Below, piece after piece: positions 17,904 to 27,040 of a stretch of 64,000 nucleotides of DNA. Source of the stretch: Coxiellaceae bacterium (GTDB taxonomy: Bacteria > Pseudomonadota > Gammaproteobacteria > Coxiellales > Coxiellaceae); assembly GCA_029210045.1 (NCBI GenBank), contig JARGNX010000013.1:16853-80852 (forward strand), read 5' to 3'. The position numbers and the translations under genes are program-made. Position 1 is the stretch's first letter, and the number at the start of each line of letters is the position of its first letter. The notes under the pieces were generated by a model. It did not search any database. It was not told the DNA's origin and was given only the letters and a program-made list of their open reading frames with translations.

Positions 17904-18944
17904 CTAAACCGCAACGGCAGTCGCTTCTACTGGTTTTGATTTAACACCAAACATCGCGCAAGCAGTATCTAACATACGATTAGAGAAGCCCCATTCGTTG
18001 TCATACCAGGACACCACCTTCACCAGGTTATCAATAATACGCGTTTGGCCAGCATCAAAAACAGAAGATAATGGGCAGTGATTAAAATCAATAGATACCA
18101 AAGGCTCATCACAGAAACCTAAAATATTTTTCAAGTCACCATCCGCAGAGGCTTTAACCACTTGATTAATTTCTTCTACAGTTGTTTCACGCGAAGCTTC
18201 AAATGTTAAATCCACTACAGAAACATTAATGGTTGGCACACGGAAAGCAAAACCATCTAACTTGCCAGCCAATTCAGGTAATACCAAACCCACCGCCGCA
18301 GCGGCACCCGTCTTCGCAGGAATCATTGATTGCGTAGCAGAGCGCGCACGTCGAATATCCGAGTGTGGCGCATCATGCAAACGTTGATCATTAGTATAAG
18401 CATGAATCGTTGTCATCAAACCGCGCTCAACACCAACGCTATCATTCAATGACTTCACCAGTGGTGCCAAACAGTTAGTAGTGCAAGAAGCATTCGATAC
18501 AATAATATCTTCATCGGTTAATGTGTCTTGGTTCACACCATAAACAATTGTTTTTACATCGCTACCAGCCGGTGCAGAAATCAAAACACGCTTGGCGCCT
18601 GCTTCTAAATGCACTTTGGCCTTTTCTTTACTAGCGAAAAATCCAGTGCACTCAAATACCACGTCAACATCATACTTATCCCAATGAATATTTTTAGGAT
18701 CACGATCAGCACACATTTCAATGTGGTCGCCACCGACCATCATATCAGTGCCATGTACTTCCACGTGCACAGGAAAGCGCCCATGAATACTGTCGTATTT
18801 TAATAGATGCACACTAAGATCAATCGGGCTTAAGTCATTAATTGCTACCACTTTAATTTCATCAGTACGACCTGATTCATACAATGCTCGTAATACATTA
18901 CGCCCTATGCGTCCAAAGCCATTAATTGCTACTCGAATTGTCAT
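17904..18944 (-). CDS. gap: Glyceraldehyde-3-phosphate dehydrogenase, type I
   Basis: Oxidises glyceraldehyde 3-phosphate to 1,3-bisphosphoglycerate with NAD. The 346 residues begin with the Rossmann motif [16 protein letters not shown]. The catalytic Cys154 lies in [13 protein letters not shown], and the S-loop and [12 protein letters not shown] are near the C terminus. An Asp at the end of the second strand region (AINDLS) favours NAD over NADP. AGGAG precedes the start. It is 38 bp downstream of tkt in the same transcription unit. Confidence 0.96.
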   Translation of the reverse strand: MTIRVAINGFGRIGRNVLRALYESGRTDEIKVVAINDLSPIDLSVHLLKYDSIHGRFPVHVEVHGTDMMVGGDHIEMCADRDPKNIHWDKYDVDVVFECTGFFASKEKAKVHLEAGAKRVLISAPAGSDVKTIVYGVNQDTLTDEDIIVSNASCTTNCLAPLVKSLNDSVGVERGLMTTIHAYTNDQRLHDAPHSDIRRARSATQSMIPAKTGAAAAVGLVLPELAGKLDGFAFRVPTINVSVVDLTFEASRETTVEEINQVVKASADGDLKNILGFCDEPLVSIDFNHCPLSSVFDAGQTRIIDNLVKVVSWYDNEWGFSNRMLDTACAMFGVKSKPVEATAVAV

Positions 18945-18982
18945 CTATTATTCTCCTGTTGTTTCTTTTGTTGATTGTTAAT

Positions 18983-20995
18983 TTAAGCAACCGTTTCGGT
19001 TTGCTTGAGTTCGTTAACTGCCTGCACAATCGCATCAGTCGTCAAACCAAATGCTTGATAGACTTGCTGATATGGCGCCGATAAGCCAAAACTATCAATG
19101 CCCATCACTCGCCCTTGCGTACCAATAAAGCGGTACCATAAATCTGGACTGCCCGCCTCAATAGCAACACGTAATGCAATATCGTTAGGTAATACACTGT
19201 CTTGATATGCTTGATCTTGCGCCAAGAAAGTCTTCCAGCATGGCAAAGACACCACACGCACATGCACACCTTGCTGTGCTAATTGTGCTTGTGCTGCTAC
19301 AGCTAATTCCACTTCTGAACCTGTTGCCATCACGATACCATCGATATCTCCATCGGCCTCAGCAATCACATAACCACCACGCGCCACCGCTTTTGCTTGC
19401 TCTTCAGTTTTCACCAATGGCTCCACTGATTGACGCGTTAACAGCAACGCTGATGGGCCTTGATACTGCAAAGCTTGCTGCCACGCTACCGCTGTTTCTA
19501 CAGCATCGCATGGTCGCCATACATTTAAATTAGGTATGAGACGAAGACTTGATAATTGCTCAATCGGTTGATGCGTTGGACCATCTTCACCTAAACCAAT
19601 CGAATCATGACTTAACACAAAAATCACGCGCTGCTTCATCATCGCAGCTAAACGTATCGCATTACGCGCATAATCAGAAAACACCAAAAATGTTCCGCCA
19701 AATGGAATCACACCACCGTGCAATGCCATGCCATTCATCATTGCCGCCATACCAAATTCACGCACGCCATAATGGATATAGTTCGCTTCAAATTGTTGTG
19801 GCGTTAACGTTGTTTGCGCTTTCCAGTTGGTGCAATTCGAGCCACTCAAGTCAGCTGAACCGCCAATCATTTCTGGCAAAATCGTCGCTAAGCGCGCAAT
19901 CATCGCGCCAGATGATTTACGTGTCGCTTCTTTTTTAGGATCCTTTAATAAATCGGTTAACCATTGCTGACATTGTTGCTCAAAGCCTTCAGGCAAGTGG
20001 CCTTGTTGACGACGTAAAAATTCACTGGCTAATTCTGGATAGGCCGTTTCATATTTTGCAAATGCTTTATTCCAGCTATCCTCCAGTGACTGACCAATAG
20101 CCTTAGCATCCCAACCCTTATAAGTGGTGTCTGGAATATCAAATGGCGCATGTGACCAATTCAATTTTTCACGCACCAAAGCAATTTCATCATCACCCAA
20201 TGGGGCACCGTGTGCGCCCTCCGTATTAGCCTTATTCGGCGCACCAAAACCAATTTGGGTTTTGCAGCAAATCAATGTTGGTTGATCCGTATTCGCTTGC
20301 GCTTGTTGAATCGCTTGATTAATTGCTTCCGCGTCATGACCATCAACAGCTTCAATCACTTGCCAATGGTAGCCACGAAAACGTTCAGCGGTATCATCAG
20401 CAAACCAATTCACAACTTTACCATCAATGGAAATGCCGTTGTCATCCCAGAACACAACCAGCTTACCCAAGCCCAATGTGCCGGCAAATGAACATGCCTC
20501 ATGCGAAACACCTTCCATCAAACCACCATCACCTGTAAACACGTAAGTAAAGTGGTCAACAATCGTATGATCATCACGATTAAAGTGTGCGGCTAACATC
20601 TTCTCTGTCAGTGCCATACCGACACCATTGGCCAAACCTTGCCCCAATGGGCCCGTCGTGGTTTCCACGCCCGGTGCTTCATTCACTTCAGGATGCCCCG
20701 GTGTTTTTGAATGCAATTGACGAAAATTTTTCAATTCTTCCAAAGAAAGATCATAACCGCTCAAATGTAATAATGAATACAATAACATCGAGCCATGGCC
20801 GTTCGATATAATAAAGCGATCACGGTCATACCAATTGGGGTTCGCAGGGTTATGGTGTAAAAACTCATTCCATAAGACTTCGGCAATATCAGCCATGCCC
20901 ATAGGCATACCAGGGTGTCCGGAATTGGCTTTTTGTACAGCATCCATAGCCAAAACGCGCAGCGCGTTGGCTAGTTCGAAATGTGTTTGGGTCAT
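18983..20995 (-). CDS. tkt: Transketolase
   Basis: Transfers two-carbon ketol units in the pentose phosphate pathway using thiamine diphosphate. The 670 residues match the standard length. Signature segments are [21 protein letters not shown] at the N terminus, [14 protein letters not shown], the ThDP/Mg binding region [18 protein letters not shown], and in the pyrimidine domain [19 protein letters not shown]. It is the first gene of the tkt-gap-pgk-pyk-MFS run, with AGAGG before the ATG, so the promoter should lie between 20996 and 21075. Confidence 0.97.
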   Translation of the reverse strand: MTQTHFELANALRVLAMDAVQKANSGHPGMPMGMADIAEVLWNEFLHHNPANPNWYDRDRFIISNGHGSMLLYSLLHLSGYDLSLEELKNFRQLHSKTPGHPEVNEAPGVETTTGPLGQGLANGVGMALTEKMLAAHFNRDDHTIVDHFTYVFTGDGGLMEGVSHEACSFAGTLGLGKLVVFWDDNGISIDGKVVNWFADDTAERFRGYHWQVIEAVDGHDAEAINQAIQQAQANTDQPTLICCKTQIGFGAPNKANTEGAHGAPLGDDEIALVREKLNWSHAPFDIPDTTYKGWDAKAIGQSLEDSWNKAFAKYETAYPELASEFLRRQQGHLPEGFEQQCQQWLTDLLKDPKKEATRKSSGAMIARLATILPEMIGGSADLSGSNCTNWKAQTTLTPQQFEANYIHYGVREFGMAAMMNGMALHGGVIPFGGTFLVFSDYARNAIRLAAMMKQRVIFVLSHDSIGLGEDGPTHQPIEQLSSLRLIPNLNVWRPCDAVETAVAWQQALQYQGPSALLLTRQSVEPLVKTEEQAKAVARGGYVIAEADGDIDGIVMATGSEVELAVAAQAQLAQQGVHVRVVSLPCWKTFLAQDQAYQDSVLPNDIALRVAIEAGSPDLWYRFIGTQGRVMGIDSFGLSAPYQQVYQAFGLTTDAIVQAVNELKQTETVA

Positions 20996-21075
20996 GAGAG
21001 CCTCTAGTTACTCGTTATTTGGCGCGCCCATCATAACAAATTGTCCGACTGAATTCACCGTGTAGCACACAATGA

Positions 21076-21405
21076 TTAGCCCATCGATGATAGCCTTACC
21101 AGTGGCGGCACATACTCACTACCTGTCTCAACTGTTGCACCTGCCGCGGCCTCTACATCTAATTCAGGGCGGGTCAACAGATTATGACCACAAAAAATCG
21201 CATGCCAACGCTTACTACCATCGTCATTGTTATACCGCTGAGGGTGCGTATGATAATCTGCGCATCGATGAAAGCCGTAAAAAAAAAGCACCGTACAAGC
21301 TAGCCAGACGACTACTTGCACACCGTTGCCGCCAACATGTGTAGGCGTAGTATCCGTACCATTACCAGCAGCCGCTAATTGCGCAATATCAGATAACTGA
21401 CTCAT
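21076..21405 (-). CDS. Small membrane protein of unknown function
   Basis: 109 residues with one hydrophobic segment (about 29-46, VQVVVWLACTVLFFYGF) followed by a His/Tyr/Asn-rich soluble part. No family was recognised. Its start overlaps the stop of the gene at 21402-21782 by ATGA, so the two are translationally coupled and probably work together. The gene sits just upstream of tkt on the same strand. Confidence 0.5.
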   Translation of the reverse strand: MSQLSDIAQLAAAGNGTDTTPTHVGGNGVQVVVWLACTVLFFYGFHRCADYHTHPQRYNNDDGSKRWHAIFCGHNLLTRPELDVEAAAGATVETGSEYVPPLVRLSSMG

Positions 21406-21782
21406 GGTGATGTTGCCTCCCCTATAGTTTCATGCGCATCCTCTTCTGCAATACCGAGCAGGGCCTGCTCCTCATGCAACAGACGAAACAATGCATGCTC
21501 ATATTGCCCAGGGTAACGCCTGCGACGGTGTGACAATAATTTAGCTTCTTGCTTCCATGGCGATACTAACCGATGCCCACAACTCCATTGAAACCCCACA
21601 TATCCATCATCCATATCAACAAGCTCTCGCTCTTCCGTCAGTATTTTCGATAAGTCGTATTTTTTATCCAAGACGTACAGCATCGACACAATGAACGCCG
21701 CCCACAAACCTACCGCAAACGTTGGGTTTATATCAGACACCAAGCCTGACAGTTGATCAACTATGTCACCTATATTCCACAT
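21402..21782 (-). CDS. Small protein of unknown function, one membrane segment
   Basis: 126 residues. One hydrophobic stretch at about 22-39 (FAVGLWAAFIVSMLYVL) is followed by a charged cytosolic-type domain (ILTEERELVDMDDGY, then an Arg-rich stretch and acidic C terminus). No family was recognised. It forms a coupled pair with the gene at 21076-21405 and is divergent from the glycosyltransferase gene at 21848. Confidence 0.5.
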   Translation of the reverse strand: MWNIGDIVDQLSGLVSDINPTFAVGLWAAFIVSMLYVLDKKYDLSKILTEERELVDMDDGYVGFQWSCGHRLVSPWKQEAKLLSHRRRRYPGQYEHALFRLLHEEQALLGIAEEDAHETIGEATSP

Positions 21783-21847
21783 GAGGCGAATTATGCACTA
21801 AATTAAAACAAATTGCATTTTCCCGGGCAAGTTACGATAATGTCGCG

Positions 21848-23287
21848 ATGAAAACAATCGCATTACCGTGGAAAACCTGGAACCTACACCCAGAAAAGCA
21901 TGACCGACTATTGCTCGGTTACATTATATTGGCTGCCATCAGCCTATACCTCACCTTATGGGTGCCGCTATCCGGCGAAGAAGGCAACTACACCATGGCA
22001 GCAATGGAGATGTACCATAGCGGCCATTGGTTCACCAATTTAACACTCGGCGATATTTATCCACGCCCACCTTTGATGAAATTCCTGGTGATGTGCTTAG
22101 CATCGCTCATCGGCTTTAAACATGTGCTATTGGCCTCACGGCTTATTACAGCCACAGCTACCGTGGCTAGCGCTGCGCTGACTTATTTTTTAGCCAAACA
22201 ACTTAGCGCTAATCAGCGCTATGCGCTGTGGGCTACTGCATTTTATTTTTCATGGGACTTATTAACTCGCCGTGGCTGGCTCGCTTATACCGACCCACTG
22301 TTTTCATTTTTTATCCTTGGTTCATTTGCCTCTCTGTGGCTAGCTGTTGAGCGAAAATCTAACCGGCTATTGCTGCTTGGCTGCATCTGCATCGCCTTAG
22401 GATTTTTAACTAAAGAACCACGCGCCTATACTTTTTATGGTTCACTTGCCGCGGTATTACTCTGGCTCCACCCTAACCGTCGGCTATTATGGCAATGGCG
22501 ATCGCTACTAATACACACAGCCGTATTGGCATTTCCTTTTTTATATTCGCACTTTTTTAGCCCAGGCTTTATCGGTCAACTCATTGGACAGATGGGCGCA
22601 ACCGACAAAAACACCTGGGGCCACTACCTCTACACTGTTCTGTGGTATGCGCCCGCTTCATTAATAATGAACCTATTACCCACCAGCGCTGTCTGCCTAT
22701 GGGTCCTGCTATGCAAAAGAAAAAAAATATTGCATCAATCATTCAGCTCTATCGCACATATCGCTTTTTGGGTATGTTTAATTAATTGGTTGCCGTGCTG
22801 GCTATCATGGGGACACTGGCCTGCCGCACGTTACTATACGCCATTATTACCACTGATTGGCATGCTAATGGCGTATATCATTTTTAATGCTTCGCAAAAA
22901 ATACAGCACCTATCGTTTTTATTGATTGTGTTGCTACTGATTTTTAAATACCTCACCGCCCCTTGGTTATTCACTACGATACAGAATCGTTTTCATAATA
23001 TGAATAACATGCAAAACATGACCGAACAAATGATTGCTATCAGCCAAAAACAAAATCGCGTGCTGTATATTCAAAATGCCACGGGCATCGCGCCTATTCA
23101 GCATGTTGCACACACAGTTGATGTACTGCGCTGGCCGCAGGCGCCGATTATCTATGATCGCTATGCCACCGAGAAAACTTATAACGTGATTACGATGACG
23201 CCACGCGCTGAAGACCGCCTTGTGAAGAAGTGGCCTTATCATAATTTTGCGTGGTATTTAATGTGCCACGGGGCAGCTTGCGCTTAA
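21848..23287 (+). CDS. ArnT-like GT-C glycosyltransferase (family 39/83)
   Basis: 479 residues with about 11-12 transmembrane helices. The first periplasmic loop holds the acidic pair Glu44-Glu45 in PLSGEEGNYTMAAMEM, the equivalent of the catalytic acidic motif of ArnT/PMT enzymes, followed by YPRPPLMKFLVM. A LLTRRGWLAYTDPLFSFF segment and GFLTKEPRAY loop also match the family. Such enzymes move a sugar from undecaprenyl phosphate onto lipid A or another acceptor on the periplasmic side. The acceptor here is unknown, and no arn operon is nearby. Confidence 0.78.
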   Translation: MKTIALPWKTWNLHPEKHDRLLLGYIILAAISLYLTLWVPLSGEEGNYTMAAMEMYHSGHWFTNLTLGDIYPRPPLMKFLVMCLASLIGFKHVLLASRLITATATVASAALTYFLAKQLSANQRYALWATAFYFSWDLLTRRGWLAYTDPLFSFFILGSFASLWLAVERKSNRLLLLGCICIALGFLTKEPRAYTFYGSLAAVLLWLHPNRRLLWQWRSLLIHTAVLAFPFLYSHFFSPGFIGQLIGQMGATDKNTWGHYLYTVLWYAPASLIMNLLPTSAVCLWVLLCKRKKILHQSFSSIAHIAFWVCLINWLPCWLSWGHWPAARYYTPLLPLIGMLMAYIIFNASQKIQHLSFLLIVLLLIFKYLTAPWLFTTIQNRFHNMNNMQNMTEQMIAISQKQNRVLYIQNATGIAPIQHVAHTVDVLRWPQAPIIYDRYATEKTYNVITMTPRAEDRLVKKWPYHNFAWYLMCHGAACA

Positions 23288-23292
23288 CCACC

Positions 23293-24378
23293 TCATGGGC
23301 GCATCGCTTTTGCCACACCCTTGACAGCTTTCTTAGCTTCCGTTTTATTATGCTTTGCAACGAACACCATCCCCGCAACCGTCGCCACAACTCCCACCGC
23401 TCTCCACAGGCGGCTCCTGTTGCTTGCCGGCGAACTGGTGGCTGGTGGTCGAGCAGCTGGCGTTAACACCTTATGTTCAGGCGACTTGTGCTCTGCAACA
23501 GCTGCTACAACCGGCGAAGCTGATGCGCCACTGTCTGCGCGTGGCGTAAGCGGCGTACGACTCACCGCCGAACCACCGGCTATCATTGCCATATTTAATT
23601 TAGGCGGCGTTCCTGCAGGCATCGCTCTTGAAGGTCTCAATACAGGCAAGCGACCATGACTTGAATCCGTAGTGGGTTTAAACAAGCTAGCTGCAGGACA
23701 CGACACCAAACGTCTTGACGCTGGGCTTCCCGGCGCTGGCTCTGAAAAACCAGGCACTGGCCGCTGCCCTGTCGGTGCCGTTGTTACTGCAGGTGCAGAA
23801 TCAACCGCCACATTTCCAAGCGCAGCAATAGCTGCTGACGTCGCGTCTTTATCGAGACTATCGATAAGTAATGCCTTGCCTTCTAGTGTCATGCAATCAA
23901 CCTCAGCAAGCGATACTACTTGCCGTATTTTGCTTGCAAACCACCGAGTGAGTTTCGGCAGAATGTCATCAGCAGCAATTTTTTCACGCGTAACCGTTCT
24001 CAAATATAAATTAATAGCACCATCCAACCGGCTTACTTTTGACATGGTTTTCATTAATATATGCGTTTCGCGTGACATGCTAATGAGACGCGCATACGCC
24101 GCCGTTTCATCAATATCAACACCCGTAGAACCACTTGAAGTAAAGGGCTTTACCTCTAACCTTTCACCACTATAGGTCACCAAAAATGCTAATTGATTGT
24201 CGTTTGTAAAGTGTATTCCTGCAGCGGTTTTTTGCACCTCACTGACATTGACCTCATACGCTGCCAACTGCTTTTGCTGTTCTCTTCTCAATGGTGCCTG
24301 ACCAGGCGATGCAAATACTTGAAGGTGAGTTGGTTCAGAAACGGCATGACCTGCCGCATTAACAGAAAAAACACGCAT
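23293..24378 (-). CDS. Unknown protein with Pro/Ala-rich region and C-terminal membrane anchor, effector-like
   Basis: 361 residues, no family recognised. Residues 1-180 look folded, with mixed strands and helices. About 190-315 is a low-complexity Pro/Ala/Ser/Thr-rich linker, and one hydrophobic segment near 330-347 (VGVVATVAGMVFVA) is followed by a Lys-rich tail (KHNKTEAKKAVKGVAKAM). No signal peptide is present, so the C-terminal segment could act as a tail anchor. GGGAG before the ATG at 24378 supports the start. The composition and architecture are common among translocated effectors of Legionellales; no function is claimed. Confidence 0.5.
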   Translation of the reverse strand: MRVFSVNAAGHAVSEPTHLQVFASPGQAPLRREQQKQLAAYEVNVSEVQKTAAGIHFTNDNQLAFLVTYSGERLEVKPFTSSGSTGVDIDETAAYARLISMSRETHILMKTMSKVSRLDGAINLYLRTVTREKIAADDILPKLTRWFASKIRQVVSLAEVDCMTLEGKALLIDSLDKDATSAAIAALGNVAVDSAPAVTTAPTGQRPVPGFSEPAPGSPASRRLVSCPAASLFKPTTDSSHGRLPVLRPSRAMPAGTPPKLNMAMIAGGSAVSRTPLTPRADSGASASPVVAAVAEHKSPEHKVLTPAARPPATSSPASNRSRLWRAVGVVATVAGMVFVAKHNKTEAKKAVKGVAKAMRP

Positions 24379-24516
24379 AATCGTCTCCCTCGATTGTTTC
24401 CCATCGAAGTCAATATATCACGCATTGTTCTTAACGAAAATTTACTTGTGATACAGGGCGACAATTTCGCTAATAGTAATCTTTTTCACTTATAATCCCG
24501 CCCCTTTCCTCCGCTT

Positions 24517-24553
24517 GCCCTGAGGAAACCACGAAGCGGTTGTCTCGAAGGGC
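24517..24553. repeat. Palindromic intergenic element (GCCCTGAGGAA type)
   Basis: GCCCTGAGGAAACC at one end and the reverse-complementary TGTCTCGAAGGGC at the other form an imperfect hairpin around ACGAAGCGG. It is directly followed by a second, different element at 24564-24656. Confidence 0.7.
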
Positions 24554-24563
24554 TATCAACTAT

Positions 24564-24656
24564 GTCATTGCGAGGAGCTGCCCGTCATTGCGAGGAGCTT
24601 GCGACGAAGCAATCTAGCTTATGTCATGAGATTGCCGCGCTAACGCTCGCAATGAC
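24564..24656. repeat. Palindromic element with partial tandem duplication (GTCATTGCGAG family)
   Basis: Two copies of GTCATTGCGAGGAGC start at 24564 and 24584. The second continues through GACGAAGCAATCTAGC and closes with GCTCGCAATGAC at 24645-24656, its inverted counterpart. It is the same family as 5186-5245. It ends 6 bp before the stop codon of the ElyC/YdcF gene. Confidence 0.8.
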
Positions 24657-24662
24657 TGGCCA

Positions 24663-25421
24663 TTAGACACCACCAGTCAACCGATACCAACAATAACCAA
24701 TCGTTTCGTACAGGTATATATAGGTTTTAACTAAATTACCCGTATTCGGAATATAATAACGATACGGATTCTTCTTACCTAAACGCACGATAAAGTTCGA
24801 CGGGGCGGCAACCGGATGTAAACCTTGTTTTTTAAATAGGGCGACTGATCGACGCATATGCGCTGCTGACGTGACTAAATAAAACGGCTGCTGCTGAACC
24901 ACCTTAGAAGCAAAACGCGCTTCTTGATGCGTGTTTTTTGCTGGCGGTAATAACTCGATGTCTTTTTCCGGCACCGCTAACAACTCCGCTAATTTTTCGC
25001 GCACTTTCGCTTCTTGATGCTCATCGATGGTCTTACCACCCGATAGAATAAGTTTCGCTTCAGGTAATTTCTTATAAAGCCGTATCGCTTCAACCAAACG
25101 TAAAATACTAGCAGCACTCAGCTGCATATCCCCTGGCAAGCGTTTGTCATAAATCATCCCAGCACCCAACACTAACACTTGGTGAATGGTAGGGTCAGGT
25201 TCAATCACTGCCGCATAATGCCGCTCGAGCTGTGACAATAAACGATTAGGAATTTCCGGCAAACTCAACAAGAATAAACCAAACAAGCCAATGGCCATCA
25301 ACGTTAAACCCGTGCGATGCCAATGCAACACAAAAAAAATAAATGCAATGAGTAGCAGTATCATCGCCACATTCAAGGGGTCTAAAAATAGACTGGTTAG
25401 TACTTTTCGCAGTGTCCACAT
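24663..25421 (-). CDS. ElyC/SanA/YdcF family envelope protein (DUF218)
   Basis: 252 residues: two N-terminal transmembrane helices (about 14-32 and 36-52) and a periplasmic DUF218 domain. The domain shows VLVLGAGMIYDKRLP, the AKLILSGGKTIDEHQEAKV strand, KNTHQEARFASKVV and PFYLVTSAAHMRRSVALFKKQG, all typical of the YdcF/ElyC fold. ElyC is tied to undecaprenyl-carrier use and envelope integrity; the precise reaction is unsettled. It probably has its own promoter, facing away from the repeat array at 25463. Confidence 0.85.
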   Translation of the reverse strand: MWTLRKVLTSLFLDPLNVAMILLLIAFIFFVLHWHRTGLTLMAIGLFGLFLLSLPEIPNRLLSQLERHYAAVIEPDPTIHQVLVLGAGMIYDKRLPGDMQLSAASILRLVEAIRLYKKLPEAKLILSGGKTIDEHQEAKVREKLAELLAVPEKDIELLPPAKNTHQEARFASKVVQQQPFYLVTSAAHMRRSVALFKKQGLHPVAAPSNFIVRLGKKNPYRYYIPNTGNLVKTYIYLYETIGYCWYRLTGGV

Positions 25422-25462
25422 AGTCAGCTGATTATATGGGAATTTTATGCAATCGCCAAGCG

Positions 25463-25547
25463 TTGGTGCAATTGGTGCAATTGGTGCAATTCATCTTAAT
25501 TTGGTGCAATTGGTGCAATTGTGCTAATATTGGTGCAATTGGTGCAA
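25463..25547 (+). promoter_or_regulatory. Array of seven TTGGTGCAA units over the promoter of the AlbA_2 regulator
   Basis: Exact TTGGTGCAA units start at 25463, 25472, 25481, 25501, 25510, 25530 and 25539. From 25472 on they form three pairs repeated every 29 bp. Each pair contains the small dyad ATTG-GTG-CAAT. A possible promoter lies inside: TTGGTG at 25501-25506 and TAATAT at 25525-25530 with 18 bp between, and a TG upstream of the -10. The arrangement suggests a multi-site operator for the regulator encoded 20 bp downstream. Confidence 0.65.
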
Positions 25548-25566
25548 TTTATAGGGCTTACCGATA

Positions 25567-26907
25567 ATGGCTAAAACACCTGATATCTACCCAGAACGAG
25601 AGTCAAAGACGCTGGAATTTAAATCAAAATTACCCAGCCTACAAACATTGATTAAAACCTGTGTTGCATTTGCCAATACCGCAGGTGGCAGCATTATCAT
25701 TGGCATCGAAGACCAATCGCGTAAAATTATTGGTGCTAGTGATAAGGATCGCGATCGCCTCTATGAAGACTTCCCTAATAGCCTATATGATTCGACCAGC
25801 CCTGGCTTATTTATACATATCTATGAAAAGAATCTCAATGACTGTGTGGTTATGATTATTGAGGTACCATTCAGTGCCAAAAGGCCGGTTTACATCAAGC
25901 AAGAAGGCATGCCAAAGGGCGTTTATATCCGCGTTGGCAGCTCCAATAGACGGGCACAACCAGAGCACATACAAGACCTGATTCGCGAAGGTAAACACGA
26001 CTACTATGATGAAGAAGCAACCAAAGCCACGCTTGACGACCTTGCAACATCTTTACTAAAAACATGTTATGGGTCCAGCTACACAAACAAGAAACTACTA
26101 GCAGAGTGCGTCATCACACAAAGCATGCACCAACAAAGTTACCACGCCACCGTCGCAGGCACACTCATGTTTTGCGAGCAACCCGAACAATTTATCCCTG
26201 AAGCTAACGTTTTATGCACACAATTTGCCGGCACTGATGGTCGCGATATTATTCAAACCCGTGAGATCAATGGCGCCATCCCACAACTTAGCCATGAAAC
26301 ACTGCAATTAATGACACACTGGCTACGTAAAGACTATCAATTGAAGGGGGCAAAGCTATCCGGTAAAACCATTATTCCACCAGATGCACTACGTGAAGCC
26401 ATTGTAAATGCACTATTACATCGCAAATACACCGTACCTGGCAGTGTTAAATGTGCACTGTACGATGATCGTTTAGAAATTTTCAGCCCAGGCGCTTTCC
26501 CTGGACTAGTAGATATTAAAAATCTTGGTGATGGCACCACTTATTTACGCAACCCTCACCTTGCACGTTTAGCACGGCGCTTTCACTTGGTCGAAAAACT
26601 AGGCACCGGCATTAAGCTCATTTTTGATGCCTGCAAAAAAGCTGGCATTAAAAAACCTGAATACCGCGAGACTGGGGACTTCGTCAAGCTAATTTTTTGG
26701 TTTAGCCCAGACACGGCCAACCTAACAACCGATGAGGAAGCCATATTAAAACTGCTATCAATACGCAGTGAAATCTCTACTGGTGATGTTATTGAGCTAC
26801 TCAATGTATCGCGCAACACAGCCACTCGCAAACTCAACCAATTAATACAATCCAACAAAGTACAACGACACGGCAAAGGCCCCGCAGTTCGCTATACAAG
26901 ACTCTGA
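25567..26907 (+). CDS. AlbA_2 (Schlafen-type) ATP-binding transcriptional regulator
   Basis: 446 residues of the COG2865 type. The AlbA_2 domain spans about 8-125 (ESKTLEFKSKLPSLQTLIKT, then AGGSIIIGIED and PKGVYIRVGSSNRRA). A GHKL-like ATP-binding region is in the middle (LREAIVNALLHRKY, DDRLEIFSPGAFPG, VEKLGTGIKLIFDAC). A C-terminal winged helix begins about 385 (EEAILKLLSIRSEISTGDVIELL, SRNTATRKLNQL). Such proteins act as DNA- or RNA-binding regulators. The seven-unit array directly upstream is a likely self-regulatory target. Monocistronic; the ribosome-binding site is weak. Confidence 0.82.
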   Translation: MAKTPDIYPERESKTLEFKSKLPSLQTLIKTCVAFANTAGGSIIIGIEDQSRKIIGASDKDRDRLYEDFPNSLYDSTSPGLFIHIYEKNLNDCVVMIIEVPFSAKRPVYIKQEGMPKGVYIRVGSSNRRAQPEHIQDLIREGKHDYYDEEATKATLDDLATSLLKTCYGSSYTNKKLLAECVITQSMHQQSYHATVAGTLMFCEQPEQFIPEANVLCTQFAGTDGRDIIQTREINGAIPQLSHETLQLMTHWLRKDYQLKGAKLSGKTIIPPDALREAIVNALLHRKYTVPGSVKCALYDDRLEIFSPGAFPGLVDIKNLGDGTTYLRNPHLARLARRFHLVEKLGTGIKLIFDACKKAGIKKPEYRETGDFVKLIFWFSPDTANLTTDEEAILKLLSIRSEISTGDVIELLNVSRNTATRKLNQLIQSNKVQRHGKGPAVRYTRL

Positions 26908-27040
26908 CGCTTTAGTGGTTACTGATCTTTAGTTTCTGCCGCACCAAAACAGACCAAAATAAAAGAAATGAATTGATGAGAAGACTTTTTTGCTAAAGCA
27001 GATATAATCCCCTCAAGAATTTATATTTGGAGCGTAGAAT

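Noticed and set aside
25463..25547. Short direct repeats as a CRISPR array
   Set aside because: Units are only 9 bp, spacers are absent or 11 bp and alike, and no cas gene is near.
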